DNA of 64,000 nucleotides. Source: Rotaria macrura (Eukaryota > Rotifera > Eurotatoria > Philodinida > Philodinidae). Shown here one piece after another: positions 1 to 11,509 of the stretch (positions are counted from its first letter, which is position 1; the number at the start of each line of letters is the position of its first letter). The DNA lies in the NCBI GenBank assembly GCA_900239685.1, contig OENT01000217.1, forward strand, positions 1 to 64,000, given 5' to 3'. The notes under the pieces were generated by a model. That model was not told the origin of the DNA and did no database searches. It saw only the letters and a program-made list of their open reading frames with translations. The position numbers and the translations under genes are program-made.

Positions 1-778
1 AACCCAGAATGGATGATCTTTCATATAATGCGTACTTTTTCGTTCCCTACAAAAGCCGAGAAAATTGTTTCCCGTTGATGAAAAAATTTATTTGCGAAAA
101 TTTTCGCGTTGCACGAATTAGCACTCTTACCTGCATATCATGATCGCTACAAAAAATTCTTTCGAAAAAGAAAAAGACATTTTGACCAGCTGAATCTTTG
201 AGAGAGAGTAGAAGATTTCGAAACAATTTCTTTTTCGTTTAATAGAAATAAGATCAATAAGAAAGCTAGTACTAAACATACTGATTACAAACATATGATG
301 AATTTCTATTATTTTCTAAGATTTAGCAGTATCAAGATCCCTTTTGTGGTTAAAAATTTGAAGTTTTATTGGATGAAAATGAACTCGAGTTGTCTATCTT
401 ATATCATTAGATGACAGATAATAATAGAAATTCATCATATGTTTGTAATCAGTATGTTTAGTACTAGCTTTCTTATTGATCTTATGTCTACTACACGAAA
501 AAGAAATTGTTTCGAAATCTTCTACTCTCCCTCAAAGATTCAGCTGATCAAAATGTCTTTTTCTTTTTCGAAAGAATTGTCTGTTGCGATCATGATATGC
601 AGGTAAGAGTGCTAATTCGTGCAATGTGAAAATTTTCCCAAATGAAAGTTTTCGTAAAATGGTTGAGTTTATCGTTCTTAAGAGCGTTTACTTCGCTAAT
701 GACAATGTACCCCAATTTTTTCATCAACGGGAAACAATTTTCTCGGNATTATATGAAAGATCATCCATTCTGGGTTCA
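1..778. repeat. Long imperfect inverted repeat (fold-back structure)
   Basis: The first ~313 bases reappear in reverse complement at about 420-776, separated by a loop of about 106 bases (314-419). The arms match over long runs, for example the start of the window against the block ending near 776, and 285-313 against 420-448. They differ by substitutions and by two larger indels: about 26 extra bases in the left arm near 31-56, opposite the single n at 747, and about 66 extra bases in the right arm near 632-700. No protein-coding capacity is seen in arms or loop. It resembles a fold-back or MITE-like element or a diverged inverted duplication. The left boundary lies at or before base 1, so target-site duplications cannot be examined. 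Confidence 0.9.
747..747. other. Single ambiguous base (n), likely unresolved gap
   Basis: The only n noticed in the window lies inside the right arm of the inverted repeat. At the equivalent point the left arm carries about 26 extra bases. The n may therefore mark a collapsed or unsized gap rather than one unknown base. Confidence 0.6.
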
Positions 779-3700
779 TATGATTTCGATTAACGATATC
801 AGATATACTTCCGAAATTTCGACGTCAAAGACTAGTAATCGATTACATTTTTCACTCAGGTTAGTATGGTGAAGGAATGATATGCAATTTTTCAAATAGT
901 TCTTTTTATCATAGATGTATGCTCTGTCGTTTGGCGTATCGTATGAAACAATTCTGTCACTTCTCGTAGTATAATTTAAGCAGATATTGACGAAAGAATT
1001 TATCACTTTTTTTTGTTGATATTAGATAGACTCTACTTGAAATCGATCAAGGCAAACTTTACTTTAAAAAGCGGCAATGTGTTAAAAATTTAGACATTGT
1101 ACTTTCAAATGGACACACAAAAACGTCAAAAAAATTTAAATTTTGACGAGTGCTTTGGTTTCTTGGTGCTGTCATGAACTCTCTGTTAGGCACTGTCTTC
1201 ATACGAATTTGAAAGACGAAAATTGAATAAAACGTTTCCAAGGTAGTTATCCTAGGGAGATCAGGTTATTGAGTGAGAAACAATTCGTAAAAGTATGGCA
1301 AAGGCAAAGAACGTATTGATATCATTTCTATGACATTTGATATTCATATTCATGGAGATCTAAATAATTCATGTAGCCTTGAATAACACATGATTCATCA
1401 GGCGTTCGAAGTCTTCCTCTTTTACATTAATCGAAAGATAAGATTCAGAATTCAATTTCGTTATTGTTGCAATTCTAATGATATTCTATTGGCTTTTACT
1501 TGATGCTATTTTAAATCATCCAATCAATGTTTAGATTAGATATAGCTTCTCAATAAATATTGTTTACGACAGATTTGTATCTTTTGATTATTATTGATAC
1601 GATTTACTGTGAATCATATTAATAAAGTTAATAAATTCTCACGAACGTCTGCATACAAAAATTTTAGTAAAATATATGCATTGCATACTTTCTTTGTCAT
1701 AATAAATGCTTATTTCGTAAGATAAATTTAGCATTAACCTCCGTCACAAAGTACGAAAAAAAATTGCATAACAAATCTTTCTTCTCACTATTATTGCATC
1801 CATTCATGATAAATGTCTTTAAGTTAGACCAAGTATCCAATAGTTAATTTGTTGTCTATGAATGATCATATGATGAATGAAGGATTTAGAAAAGAACTAT
1901 GTATTATTGCATTTGAAAAGTGACATATGAACGAAAGCGAATGTTGTTCTGTCGTATTCAATGTTTCCAAGAGAACCAGTTGTAGAGTAAAAAAAATTTT
2001 AGAACTTTCTATTCTAAGTAAATGTAAGTTGTTCGGCCAAATGCGAGATGCGATCTTGACAAGGAAACTGATCGCATAAAATGAAATTTAAGAAGAAAAT
2101 CGAAACATTCTTCTCAATCATAGATATTTGACAACGCTGATTTCATTGTTCCATATGATTGATTTGACTGAAAATTTCGATACAATAGACTAGAATATCT
2201 AATAAAGTACAAAATAAGAATTGCCTTATTGATTTACTAGGCGATCTTCTTTCATTCCTTGAACAGATGGTGTACAGGTTTTCAAATAGATCATATACAG
2301 AAGAGTTGCCGTCGAAGAAAAGCTAAACGGCGATGCTTCTAATCAATCAATATTTGAGCGTGCTTCGTTTCATTTCAAAGAAAAGCTATCTTTGATCTGA
2401 TAGACTTGAAAACAACATCTTTCCTTAATAATGGCATTGGAGATCATTAGATTTTCTCCTGTTGAGCTCTTGTTTTCCTTGATCATCGGTTAAGATTCTT
2501 GCGTGATTAAAGCAGAATTTAACCACAGAGTAATATCTAAGTAGACAATAGGTTAACTGAGACGTTGAGAAATATTTCATACTTAAGGATTCACATGGGC
2601 TGAATACGAAACTAGCTTCTGTCATCGTATTGTACTTCACGTTTGCATTTCAATAAAAGATTAAGAAAATAGAATAATCACATTAGAAAATACGTAAACT
2701 TTTAATCTATTTCTATGCAAAACATATGATTCTATGTTTTTTATTGTTATAATTGAATATTAATTCCAATTGATAATCAGTTGAATTCGTTCGTCAAATT
2801 TCTTGAATCAACTTTAACTTGACTAATTGGAGTGGATCAATTACTACTCCTTCTTAATATCAAATGTAAACACTTCAATGTTGTCAGAAAACAGAAAATA
2901 TCGTCTTCTAGATATTCTGAGACAATCGACAATACTTAAGAAATAAGTCACGTGACTTCTTTCTTCAATATCAGCTCTTCTCTGTTGTTGTCGTCTGAAA
3001 AGAAAAACTAATTTAGACATCAATATAACGTGCAACTCCTTTGGTTTTTGAACAATTAAGTCTATGCTCGAGCATTGTAAAGTCGTATTCGATTCGATCT
3101 ATTGATAATATAGATCGATTTAAGATTTTCAGAGTCAAGTATTATTTCGAAGATACTGATAACAAAACTAGTCGTCCCATGTTTATTCACAAAACATGTA
3201 ACATTTTGTCGAAGATGAATACCCGACAATATTATCTATTGTTCTTCATGAGTCTACCTTGTCATAAAATTAGATTTGGCAAATTAAATGTTTTATCGAG
3301 ATAGCATAATATTTCTATCGACTGATATGTTTTTTTTAAATAGAATATGATACGCCAAGTTTGACTTTTTGCTGAGTAAAAAATAGTGAACAAAGTGAAA
3401 GACGATTGGTCTAGTTTTTTTATCGTGTGGTATTTTAAAATGCAAACTATAACAGACTCATGCATAATTCAAATATCTTTTTGTCTATGTGCTTTCATTA
3501 ACGTTATGAGATCATTTGGAACAAACTAGAACTAATCTTGACTACTTTCAATTTAGTAATATTTTGCAATGATGATTATACAGAAAAAAAGAAAATGAAT
3601 TATAAAATTTTTTCTTGCAGGCTAAGATCTCTGTTGATATTACCGAATATTTATAGCTTATTTTTAACATGGAGTCTTAATTCAAGCTATCGATTGTTAC

Positions 3701-4492
3701 TCTATCAAAATAATCGATCGGAATGCGTTTCCTCTTAAGAGATGTGCAATCATGAAATGAATTTTTGAAAGATGCTCGAGTTTGTTAATACGTCCAATGG
3801 TATATGCTCATGACGCAAACGTTCTTAACGAACCAACTTTAGAATGTCTTTATAGGTCTGATATTATGCAGTTGTCATTAACTTTGTAATACATGTTTTT
3901 TTTTAATCATGGATATAAAAACATTGCTAGGAATAATATTCATGTGCCACAAATAGAGTAGGTGCAATGTATATATATATATATACTGTTATTGTTAATA
4001 CGGATTGCATAATGAACAAGCTATCTCAAGTAGCCCTCTGAAAAATCAATAGAAAAATATTGTTTGATATATATAAATGTGACAGGTACTGTTAATTGTG
4101 AAAATAGAGCAATAGCACATCCTCAAAAAGTCATGTAATCTATATGAAATTCAAGGATTCTGAAAATTACATTGATGTTAAAACTAAAGAGCCAATGCTG
4201 TCATACGTCGATAGAAAACAATTGAACTTTTGATAATTAAAAATGGCCCTTCGTCGCCCTGAGAAGTTTTTTCTTGATTAGAATGAAATTATCTTTTGAA
4301 AGAGGATTATTTATGTTATCGATAGCAACAAAACGGAATATTATTTAAAATAAAAACATTTCTTGCATTTGCAATTGCACAAAATTGGACAAAAAAGTAT
4401 TAAAATCGACATCAAAACACTGCTAAAGATACCAAAAAGAAAGACGCACCATTTACTTTTTCTTGTTTTAACAAGAATTTTTTTAGAGGCTA
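779..4492. other. Gene-poor AT-rich stretch
   Basis: No conserved coding exon was found on either strand. Open frames here are short, of biased AT-rich composition and without recognisable motifs. The stretch contains a short TA microsatellite near 3969-3986 and otherwise appears unique. Confidence 0.6.
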
Positions 4493-4779
4493 TCAGCATC
4501 TTTTACTCTGACCACTTGTTGATGATTGATTCGACTGTTCAGTAATATTTTGCACATGTGCTGATGAAGAATTATATGATGTTGATGAATCTGTTTGATT
4601 TTTAGCAATTGTATTTTGATCATTTGATGACGATGATTCTTGTTGATTCTCATGAGTATGGTCATCATCAGAAATTTCTAAACATATTGTATAGCATAAG
4701 AGATTCAAAGCAAACAAATTGCATGGCTGTCTGGTTCCTTACTTTTGTATGTACGCGGATCACCACCGTTAAGACTCAT
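4493..4779 (-). CDS. Possible small Ser/Asn/Gln-rich protein, two exons
   Basis: I do not recognise this gene. A start codon at 4777-4779 opens a 37-nt exon (4743-4779) followed by a good donor (GTAAGG). An acceptor ending in TTTAG leads into a second exon at 4493-4677. The two exons join in frame and give 73 codons plus stop. The product starts MSLNGGDPRTYKK and is then dominated by Ser, Asn, Gln, Thr and Asp, ending in SKRC. It has no signal peptide, membrane segment or domain that I can see. It lies about 1.2 kb downstream of the FMR1 stop on the same strand. It could equally be chance low-complexity sequence or the end of a longer, undetected gene. Confidence 0.3.
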
Positions 4780-5992
4780 AGGCAGACTTGATTACAGCGA
4801 ATAGGAGGAAAGCACGTGTGATTGTATCTTTGTCAGCTGAGCTGAAGTTATAATATACCAAGATACACGATTCTCCTTTTATTATAGACACGAGCCTACG
4901 CCAGCTACAAAGTATTTACACCGCAGAAACATTTGAAACTACTTTTTCTTTTCCTTCACCCCCCCCCCGCGCCTTTCAATCTTCTAACAAGCACAACACG
5001 AAAATAATCGCAAAACATATGTATATATCGTTTACCATGAAAAAATTAAACCTAGACCATTGTTCTCTTCATAATTTCCCATTCGTTTACATTATCTTGT
5101 GATGAGAAGTCACGTGATGCAAAACTCTAATGAATTCCATACGTTTTACAGACAGACATTTGATAAAAGAAAGTATTAAGTGCAACAAAATATAAACATA
5201 CCAATGATTACGAATAAATGTTTCAAGAACAGAGCAACTATTTGTTATGAATGGAAATTCAAGACTATTTCTGATGATTTTTAGATTATTTATTAGTTCA
5301 TAGCTGTGCAATCGCCGTCACTAGTTCAAGTAAATAATCATCCATATTTGCCTTTCCCATTACTTTTTCATCATTTTCATTGAAAACACATTATGCACCT
5401 ACACATCCAGTTTATGTCACCATCTCGTATGTCTTTAATACTTGTTTTTTTAGCGAAAAAAAAGAAAAAAAAGAGCAATGAAAAAAACGCAAGAGGAAAA
5501 ACGAGAGAAAGAAAACGAACACAACAAATGAAGATTTCTTGATTCTCATGTATGTGACGATGCATGTTGTTCGCTGGTGCAATACAATCGACATATAGAC
5601 AAACACTTACACATGATTAACGTCATCAATAGAAGGAGAGAAAAACGAGTTTTGACTTGAAGGACAAGAAAGAAACCCGAACAGAGAACATAGGAAACAT
5701 ACACATCAAGGGAAAAGGATCACAAAAGAAAACGAGCAATTTGTGCTTTGTCAATAATTTGGTTGCTGGAAGACAGATGTTGATTTAGTCATAATGTTTA
5801 CTCCGTTTATAACGATGAAATCAAGCAGACGAATAAAAGCATGTACAAAAACATGAGAAAGCAGCAACCATGAAAAAAACAAAAGAAATCACACACACAC
5901 GCACACGCACTCGTAGGTGACAAGAATAATAATAAAAAAAAGAAATCGAGTATGTGGATTGCTTTCAACTTTTCCTATTCTGAACAAGTCGT
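4780..5992. other. Intergenic / FMR1 3' flank
   Basis: No coding exon was recognised. The stretch holds a run of ten C at 4959-4968, purine-rich A/G tracts near 5455-5520 and a short CA-type microsatellite near 5891-5912. Its right part probably includes the FMR1 3' UTR. Confidence 0.5.
4959..4968. repeat. Poly-C run (10)
   Basis: A run of ten C, unusual in this AT-rich sequence. Its length may be unreliable because homopolymers are error-prone. Confidence 0.7.
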
Positions 5993-8900
5993 TTATTTGA
6001 CACCATTGCTCTGTTGGTTTGAGGTTCGTTGACCTTTCGATCCACCACCATTAATGGTTTCTGATGTTGCTACAGTATTTGTATCAATGCCATTATTCGA
6101 CATAATTTGTTGAGACTTTTTGGATGGTAGCTGCTGTGATTGTCCACTACTATTATAATTTTCCTCATAGAATTCAATAGGATTGTTGTTATTGTTATTA
6201 TTATTATTGTATCGATAGCTACCACGATTATTACGTGGACCACTATAACGATTACGCTGCGATGGATATTGATCATGATACTGTTGTTGACCTTCTGAAA
6301 AAGAAGAACAAAGAAAGAAATATTTTGAGATACATTTTCAGATTAACAAAGAATAAAATAACCATTCATTTCTTGCGTATCATATGTTATACTTTCATTG
6401 TCATTATTTCGACGACGATCATTACCATAACCTGAAAATAAAAGTCATGTATTCATTTTTAACGTTATAGCTGTTTTATGTTCGATAGCTAAAATTGTAA
6501 CTCGCATGCTAGTGTTAGTAGAAATTAAAAAGAAGTGTTTTTGTGCAGCAACATGCGATCAATTATCTTGCAGATGTTTAAAAAGCAGTGAGAAGAAACA
6601 AGCACACTTTTATTGATATTCACACCTTCACGATTAGGTAATGGTGGTCGACCACGTTTCCAACCACGTCGACCACCTCGTCCACCAGCACCTCTGGGTA
6701 GTGTAGCCGAATGAATCATACTGTCTGTACTGTAGCCAGCCTCTTGCTGTTGTTCACTCTCGACCTGTGCTGCCCAGTCGCGATGTTTTCGACTGGTACT
6801 AACCGACGATGATGCTGCATCACCACACTCGCTGGCTTCGTCTGCGAAGATAAATATGACGATCCTTATTTATTGCTCACATGGGACAAAATTTATTGAA
6901 ACGTTGTTCTTTAGATTAAACTCACCACCAGTACCGGCATCACTGTGTGTACCACCACGATATGAATTAACAGCAGTAGCACCACCACTACGACGCGCGC
7001 GTGTTCCATTTCCACCAGCAAAATTATTTGTACGACGTGCTTGTGGATTATTATAGAAATCAGAACGTTGCTGTTGTTGTTGTTGCTGCTGTTGCGGATA
7101 TTGTTGTTGTTGATAACCTGGATCACGAAAATTTCGTGCATTGCCAGTGCTACTCGTCCGATCGAATTCATAACTAAGAATAAAAGAATACAATAGTTGA
7201 AGATTGACTAATTGTTAGTTGTGGTGCTAATACCAATGAATGCATCCTTAGAAATCATTTATGCTATTTCTATGTGATTAATATGTAAAAAAACCATTTT
7301 AGATACCAGCGCTACTCACTGATGCATTGATGTACAATTGAAAAATGAATACTACTTGAGTATCCTTTTATGTAACCCCTGAGAACTACAATATCGAAAT
7401 AGCACTTACATTAGGTCCAATTGGTGGTGATCTACGGTCTGTCACGTTATATCAACATCAACAACATCTGTTGTGTCTCGTAGACAGAAATGAGGAATGT
7501 TACTCTAATTTATGACAATCTCTGAGTAACATCTGTTACAACCAATAGAAATATCTTCCAAACATTGTTCCATATATCTTTTTTGATCCTACTTCTCAAA
7601 TTCTACGAAAGCAAGACAAAATAATAATATCCAATGAAGAACAACATGTGATAATATATTTGAAATGAGAAATTGGTCTAAAGCAATTTCACCGTATAAA
7701 AAAATTGATCTCGAGTGAGATACTTTAATATATATCATGAGCTGTGAAGATTAGTATCATAATAATTGCCAAACATAGTCAGCAAGTAGAATCTCAAAAG
7801 AGTTTTCATATTCGACAATTCAATACTTATTGAAGGTCTTCAATGCATGTTGTCAATTTTTATCATTTGAAAGTGTACACACGTGTCGTTCAGATAAAAA
7901 TCTAATTTTTTAATGCTTACATTCTTTAAAGAGAAAGAAGATCATCTATTTATAAACAACTGATTTCGTATTAGCATTAGAAAGAAAAGTTTAGTTGCAC
8001 GAATCTTGAAGTGACACAAGCTAACTGAAATAAGTCAAATAGATGTTTGCTCAAGTGGGAAAAAGCAAGAACTTAGATAGTACAGTTCCTTATAGTTTGA
8101 CTTTTGCAGTCAATTCATATGAGTATTCATCAAGAATGGTCAGAAGAAGAAAAAAGTAAAGTATCTGTGGTTTTCTGTCAAAAAACAGCAGTTGTTCAAA
8201 AATGCACGTAGAAACCATCGTGTCGATTTTTTTAAATTCAATACGGCAAATAAAAGCTCATGGTTATATATGACAAATCTAATGAAAACCGACTACTTCT
8301 AAGCTAGGAAACAAATATTTCATATTAGATAATGTAAATTTCGATTGATATATTTCTCCTCACCGTGGATAACGTGCATTTTGATAACCCATATTACTGG
8401 CTACGTTCATTCCAGTTCCTTGTTGTGGACCAGCAATAGTACGGAATTGTTCATTAACTTGAGTCTTTTTTTCTTGTAGTTCATCGAATTCCTTTGTAAA
8501 CAAAAAGAACACAAACGAGTTGTTTTCATCGTGACTTCATCCATAAACATGATGATACATACTTTCAAACATGCTAAATGATAATCAAGTAACACTCGAG
8601 CATTGGCGATACTTTCAGCTGTACCAACAAATATAAATGGAACTTGACTCTTTTAAGATTAAAATAAAAACGAAACATTCGAAAATATTTTATTTTTATC
8701 ATCGATTTGGAAAACATACAGGATGACTATTTTCATCACGTGATGCTGTCGGCTCATTATCTCCTTCAATTTTTACACGAACAACACCACTTTTATCAAC
8801 GATTTCTTGAATAATATGACCTTTTTTACCAATCACTTTACCTGAAAACATAGATAGTAACATTCTAACTTATTTCACGTAGATTTCTCGAAAAAATTTA

Positions 8901-10856
8901 TTTCTTACCAATCAGTTCTCGTGGAATCGATACCACATCTTCAGTATATTCAAGTATACTACGGGCATCTTTAACAGCTTTTTCGGTCTAAAATACAAAT
9001 AAGAATTTTCTTTTCTTCATCATTTCCATATTATTCATGAGTGACATGACTTGGCAAAACTGAAGCATTTACAATGAACTTTTGTCAAAGGTATCTTTTT
9101 AATATTATATGCATGGTAAATTAGTCTCAATTGTTCGAAAGACAATCAGCTTAATGCGAGAAATTATCAATAAAGTTCTAAATAAAAACAAGAACATCAA
9201 GTTTTACTCGCAAAGAGATATAAACAAATGATTTTCTTTTTTCAAACAAATGTTGAGACTTTATCATGTTTAGTCAAAGATTTTTCTCAACCATCCTTCG
9301 AAGTTTCGATGAGCAAACGTCACATGTTTTTTCTCAAAAATCTATGTAACACATGAATACGAAAGAAATTTTGTTTGAAAACTAGACATAAATTCTTGAC
9401 GATAGGCGGTTCTTTAGTGAGAGTTCGTTTTTAAGATTAATGTCAATAAAAAAATCCATTGTATATGTATGCTATTCATATCCTGAGATTTTCTTTTTTA
9501 TTCCTTATGATTGAAAAACATTCTCGACAATTAGCTTTTAATCTATTGTGCATCAATCGATAAGTATTTCTCGTTGGTATTCACATACTGTTTTTCTAAC
9601 TTTTCAAAAATCACGAAAAACTACTCACATCGCCGAATACTTTTATTGTACATGTTTCATCTTCGACTTCAATAGCTGTTATACCAGGTACTTCTCGTGC
9701 TTTTATTATATTGGATCCATGTGAACCAATGGCAAGACCCATTAACTCATTTTTTACAGTAAATTTTTCAAAAAATTTTGATGTTTGATTAACCATGATT
9801 CGCTATCAAGAGAAAAAAAAGATGCATCATACAATATTCAAATTTATTTTACTTCGAGCTGTTTAGAAACTTTCTCAGTTTCTTGTACAAGTTTTGTTTT
9901 TGAACGTAAATTTCTAAAATGCATTTCCGATAATATTTCAGCACGACGAATAGTACTATCATTTTCTGACTAAAATAATGAATAAGTCAAATACAAGTAG
10001 TTACGAAAATACCAAACGAATTTTTTTAACAACATACAATGACTACAAGACGTGAGCTTTTTTTATCATATCGAACGATCGTAGCACCAGTTGTTCTCTT
10101 AAAATCTTTATGATTTGCTGGATTACTGCATCTATTAATATGAAACATATTTCAAAAAAATATTCTTTTACTAGAATATGATAAAAGTTTACGCTTCTTG
10201 AATTTCTTTTGGAACAGGTAATTCCGTTCGTTTAAACATCGAATAAGTAATCGCAGGACTGAAAACAAATAAATATCAGATATGAAATATAGGTCTTTGT
10301 AAATCATGTACTTTGTATTTGGACAACGAATTTTATCACTAGATATAATATCCGAATAACTAGCGCCTTGAGCACTAACTTTATAATCGACGACGAAAAA
10401 ATCGCCTTTGAACATTTTGGCAGTAGCTGGCCACCATCCAAGTGGCTCATCTTCTTTTGCTTTTGAAAGTACCTGAAGAACATATACATACAAATACATA
10501 CATATATGTATGCATGATGATTGACTATGCATGGATAATCATACTTCGCATGGGTCGCCAGGTGTTAACTTCTTTAAATCAATTGATTCAGGTGGGAGTC
10601 GAACACGATTTTCAGAAAAGGGAATTTTGGTTGGTGGGAAAAAACTAAAAGGAAGAAGAAAGAATTCGATTAGTTTAATGTAGTTTCACATTAACTCAAT
10701 TACTCTTGATCATATTTGACATCAATACCAGTTGCATCCACATCGTGTACATATGCCTATGTGGATAAGTATTTTATTTTGTAAAATCAATATATAGTAA
10801 CTTACTTTGTAATAGGCTCCGTTAGGATGTCCCACTTCGACACTGAGATCGTTCAT
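5993..10856 (-). CDS. FMR1: FMR1/FXR-family RNA-binding protein (complete)
   Basis: Orthologue of FMRP/FXR, cytoplasmic mRNA-binding translational regulators. Exons: 10806-10856, 10704-10756, 10545-10644, 10312-10472, 10193-10258, 10038-10131, 9853-9969, 9629-9802, 8909-8987, 8720-8841, 8563-8649, 8364-8491, 6926-7173, 6626-6841, 6363-6431, 5993-6294. They total 688 codons plus stop, against about 630 aa in human FMRP. In order the protein has: two Tudor/Agenet repeats (residues 1-120; NGAYYKAYVHDVD, then [16 protein letters not shown]); a KH0-like region (to about 210); KH1 (about 215-300; [13 protein letters not shown]); KH2 (about 300-370; [14 protein letters not shown], keeping the Ile that matches human I304); a Gln-rich segment; RGG-like Arg/Gly tail ([12 protein letters not shown]); and an Asn-rich C-terminus. 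The start is chosen because [17 protein letters not shown] aligns with the FMRP N-terminus. Two optional microexons (7410-7431 and 7320-7351) would add 18 residues. Confidence 0.94.
7320..7351 (-). other. FMR1: Candidate FMR1 microexon 2 (32 nt)
   Basis: This segment is preceded by AAGTAG and followed by a strong donor (GTGAGTAG). It lies 58 bp downstream of microexon 1, which is the usual short-intron size in this window. Together the two microexons make 54 nt (18 codons) and rejoin the exon at 7173 in frame. Microexon 2 would encode [10 protein letters not shown] plus a split codon. Transcript evidence is needed to confirm use. Confidence 0.45.
7410..7431 (-). other. FMR1: Candidate FMR1 microexon 1 (22 nt)
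   Basis: On the minus strand this segment is preceded by TAG and followed by GTAAGTG, a near-perfect donor. Read from the phase left by the exon ending at 8364 it encodes RSPPIGPN. Its length (22 nt) shifts the frame unless microexon 2 is also included. Without microexon 2 the next codons are TTA TGA, a stop. Confidence 0.45.
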
Positions 10857-11509
10857 TGGTAATTTTTAGAATGAATTATATTAAGACAAATCGAACGCCT
10901 TGATGAGGCGACAACAACAACAAGATAATCTTCGTTAGTATTAATAGTTTAATACATGCAGTGTACAGTTGTTTACGATTCGTTCTCCTTATTTGCTTGA
11001 TGCTCAATGAAAGAGATAATATCTACAATGTAACTTATAGACTATAGAATAATACTTAAAAAAACATCGAATTCATCCGACATAGAATACTTTGATGTAT
11101 TTCAACCATCAACTGACAATTATTAATACTGTTTCTTCTTGCTTCCCTTCATTGTTAAAAGAATTCGAACAAGAAACTCAATACAAGGAAGATTTGTTTG
11201 TTTATTTACTTATTCTGTCGCTTGAACACCGATTCGTTGATGTTCGTTGTGACGGTAAAGTCTGGAACGACCTCTGCTTAACGAAAAATGGATGAAATAT
11301 ATTGATTTCGAAGAATATAACTGCAGGTTTTTTCAATATAAAACTTAATTTTACAGTAGTCAGAGTATTCATTGATTTTGTACAAAAAACAGGAGATACT
11401 TCTGTCAGATGTCGCACTTCAACATAAATTCGTGCTGTATTAAAAATAAGTGAAAAAAGAAGATACATTATTAATATTATAATGATTATAGGTTATCAAA
11501 AAGGAATGA
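10857..11509. other. FMR1 upstream region
   Basis: This is the 653-bp gap between the FMR1 start codon and the stop codon of the next minus-strand gene. It must hold the FMR1 5' UTR and core promoter, but I recognise no specific element. The bases on the coding-strand upstream side of the start are rich in GTTGTT repeats (10908-10921). Confidence 0.5.

Noticed and set aside
1-778. Inverted repeat as a plain assembly fold-back artefact
   Set aside because: The arms differ by many substitutions and by indels of about 26 and 66 bp; an artefact of reading both strands of one molecule should give nearly identical arms. Not fully excluded, because the left edge is the window edge.
642-872. 76-codon plus-strand frame over the repeat's right arm
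   Set aside because: It runs through the inverted repeat and the ambiguous base, has no recognisable motif and ends shortly outside the repeat.
6911-7171. Second minus-strand frame in the FMR1 Gln-rich exon
   Set aside because: It is an alternative frame of the CAA/CAG-repeat exon; the Gln-rich frame is the one that continues the KH domains and the Arg/Gly tail.
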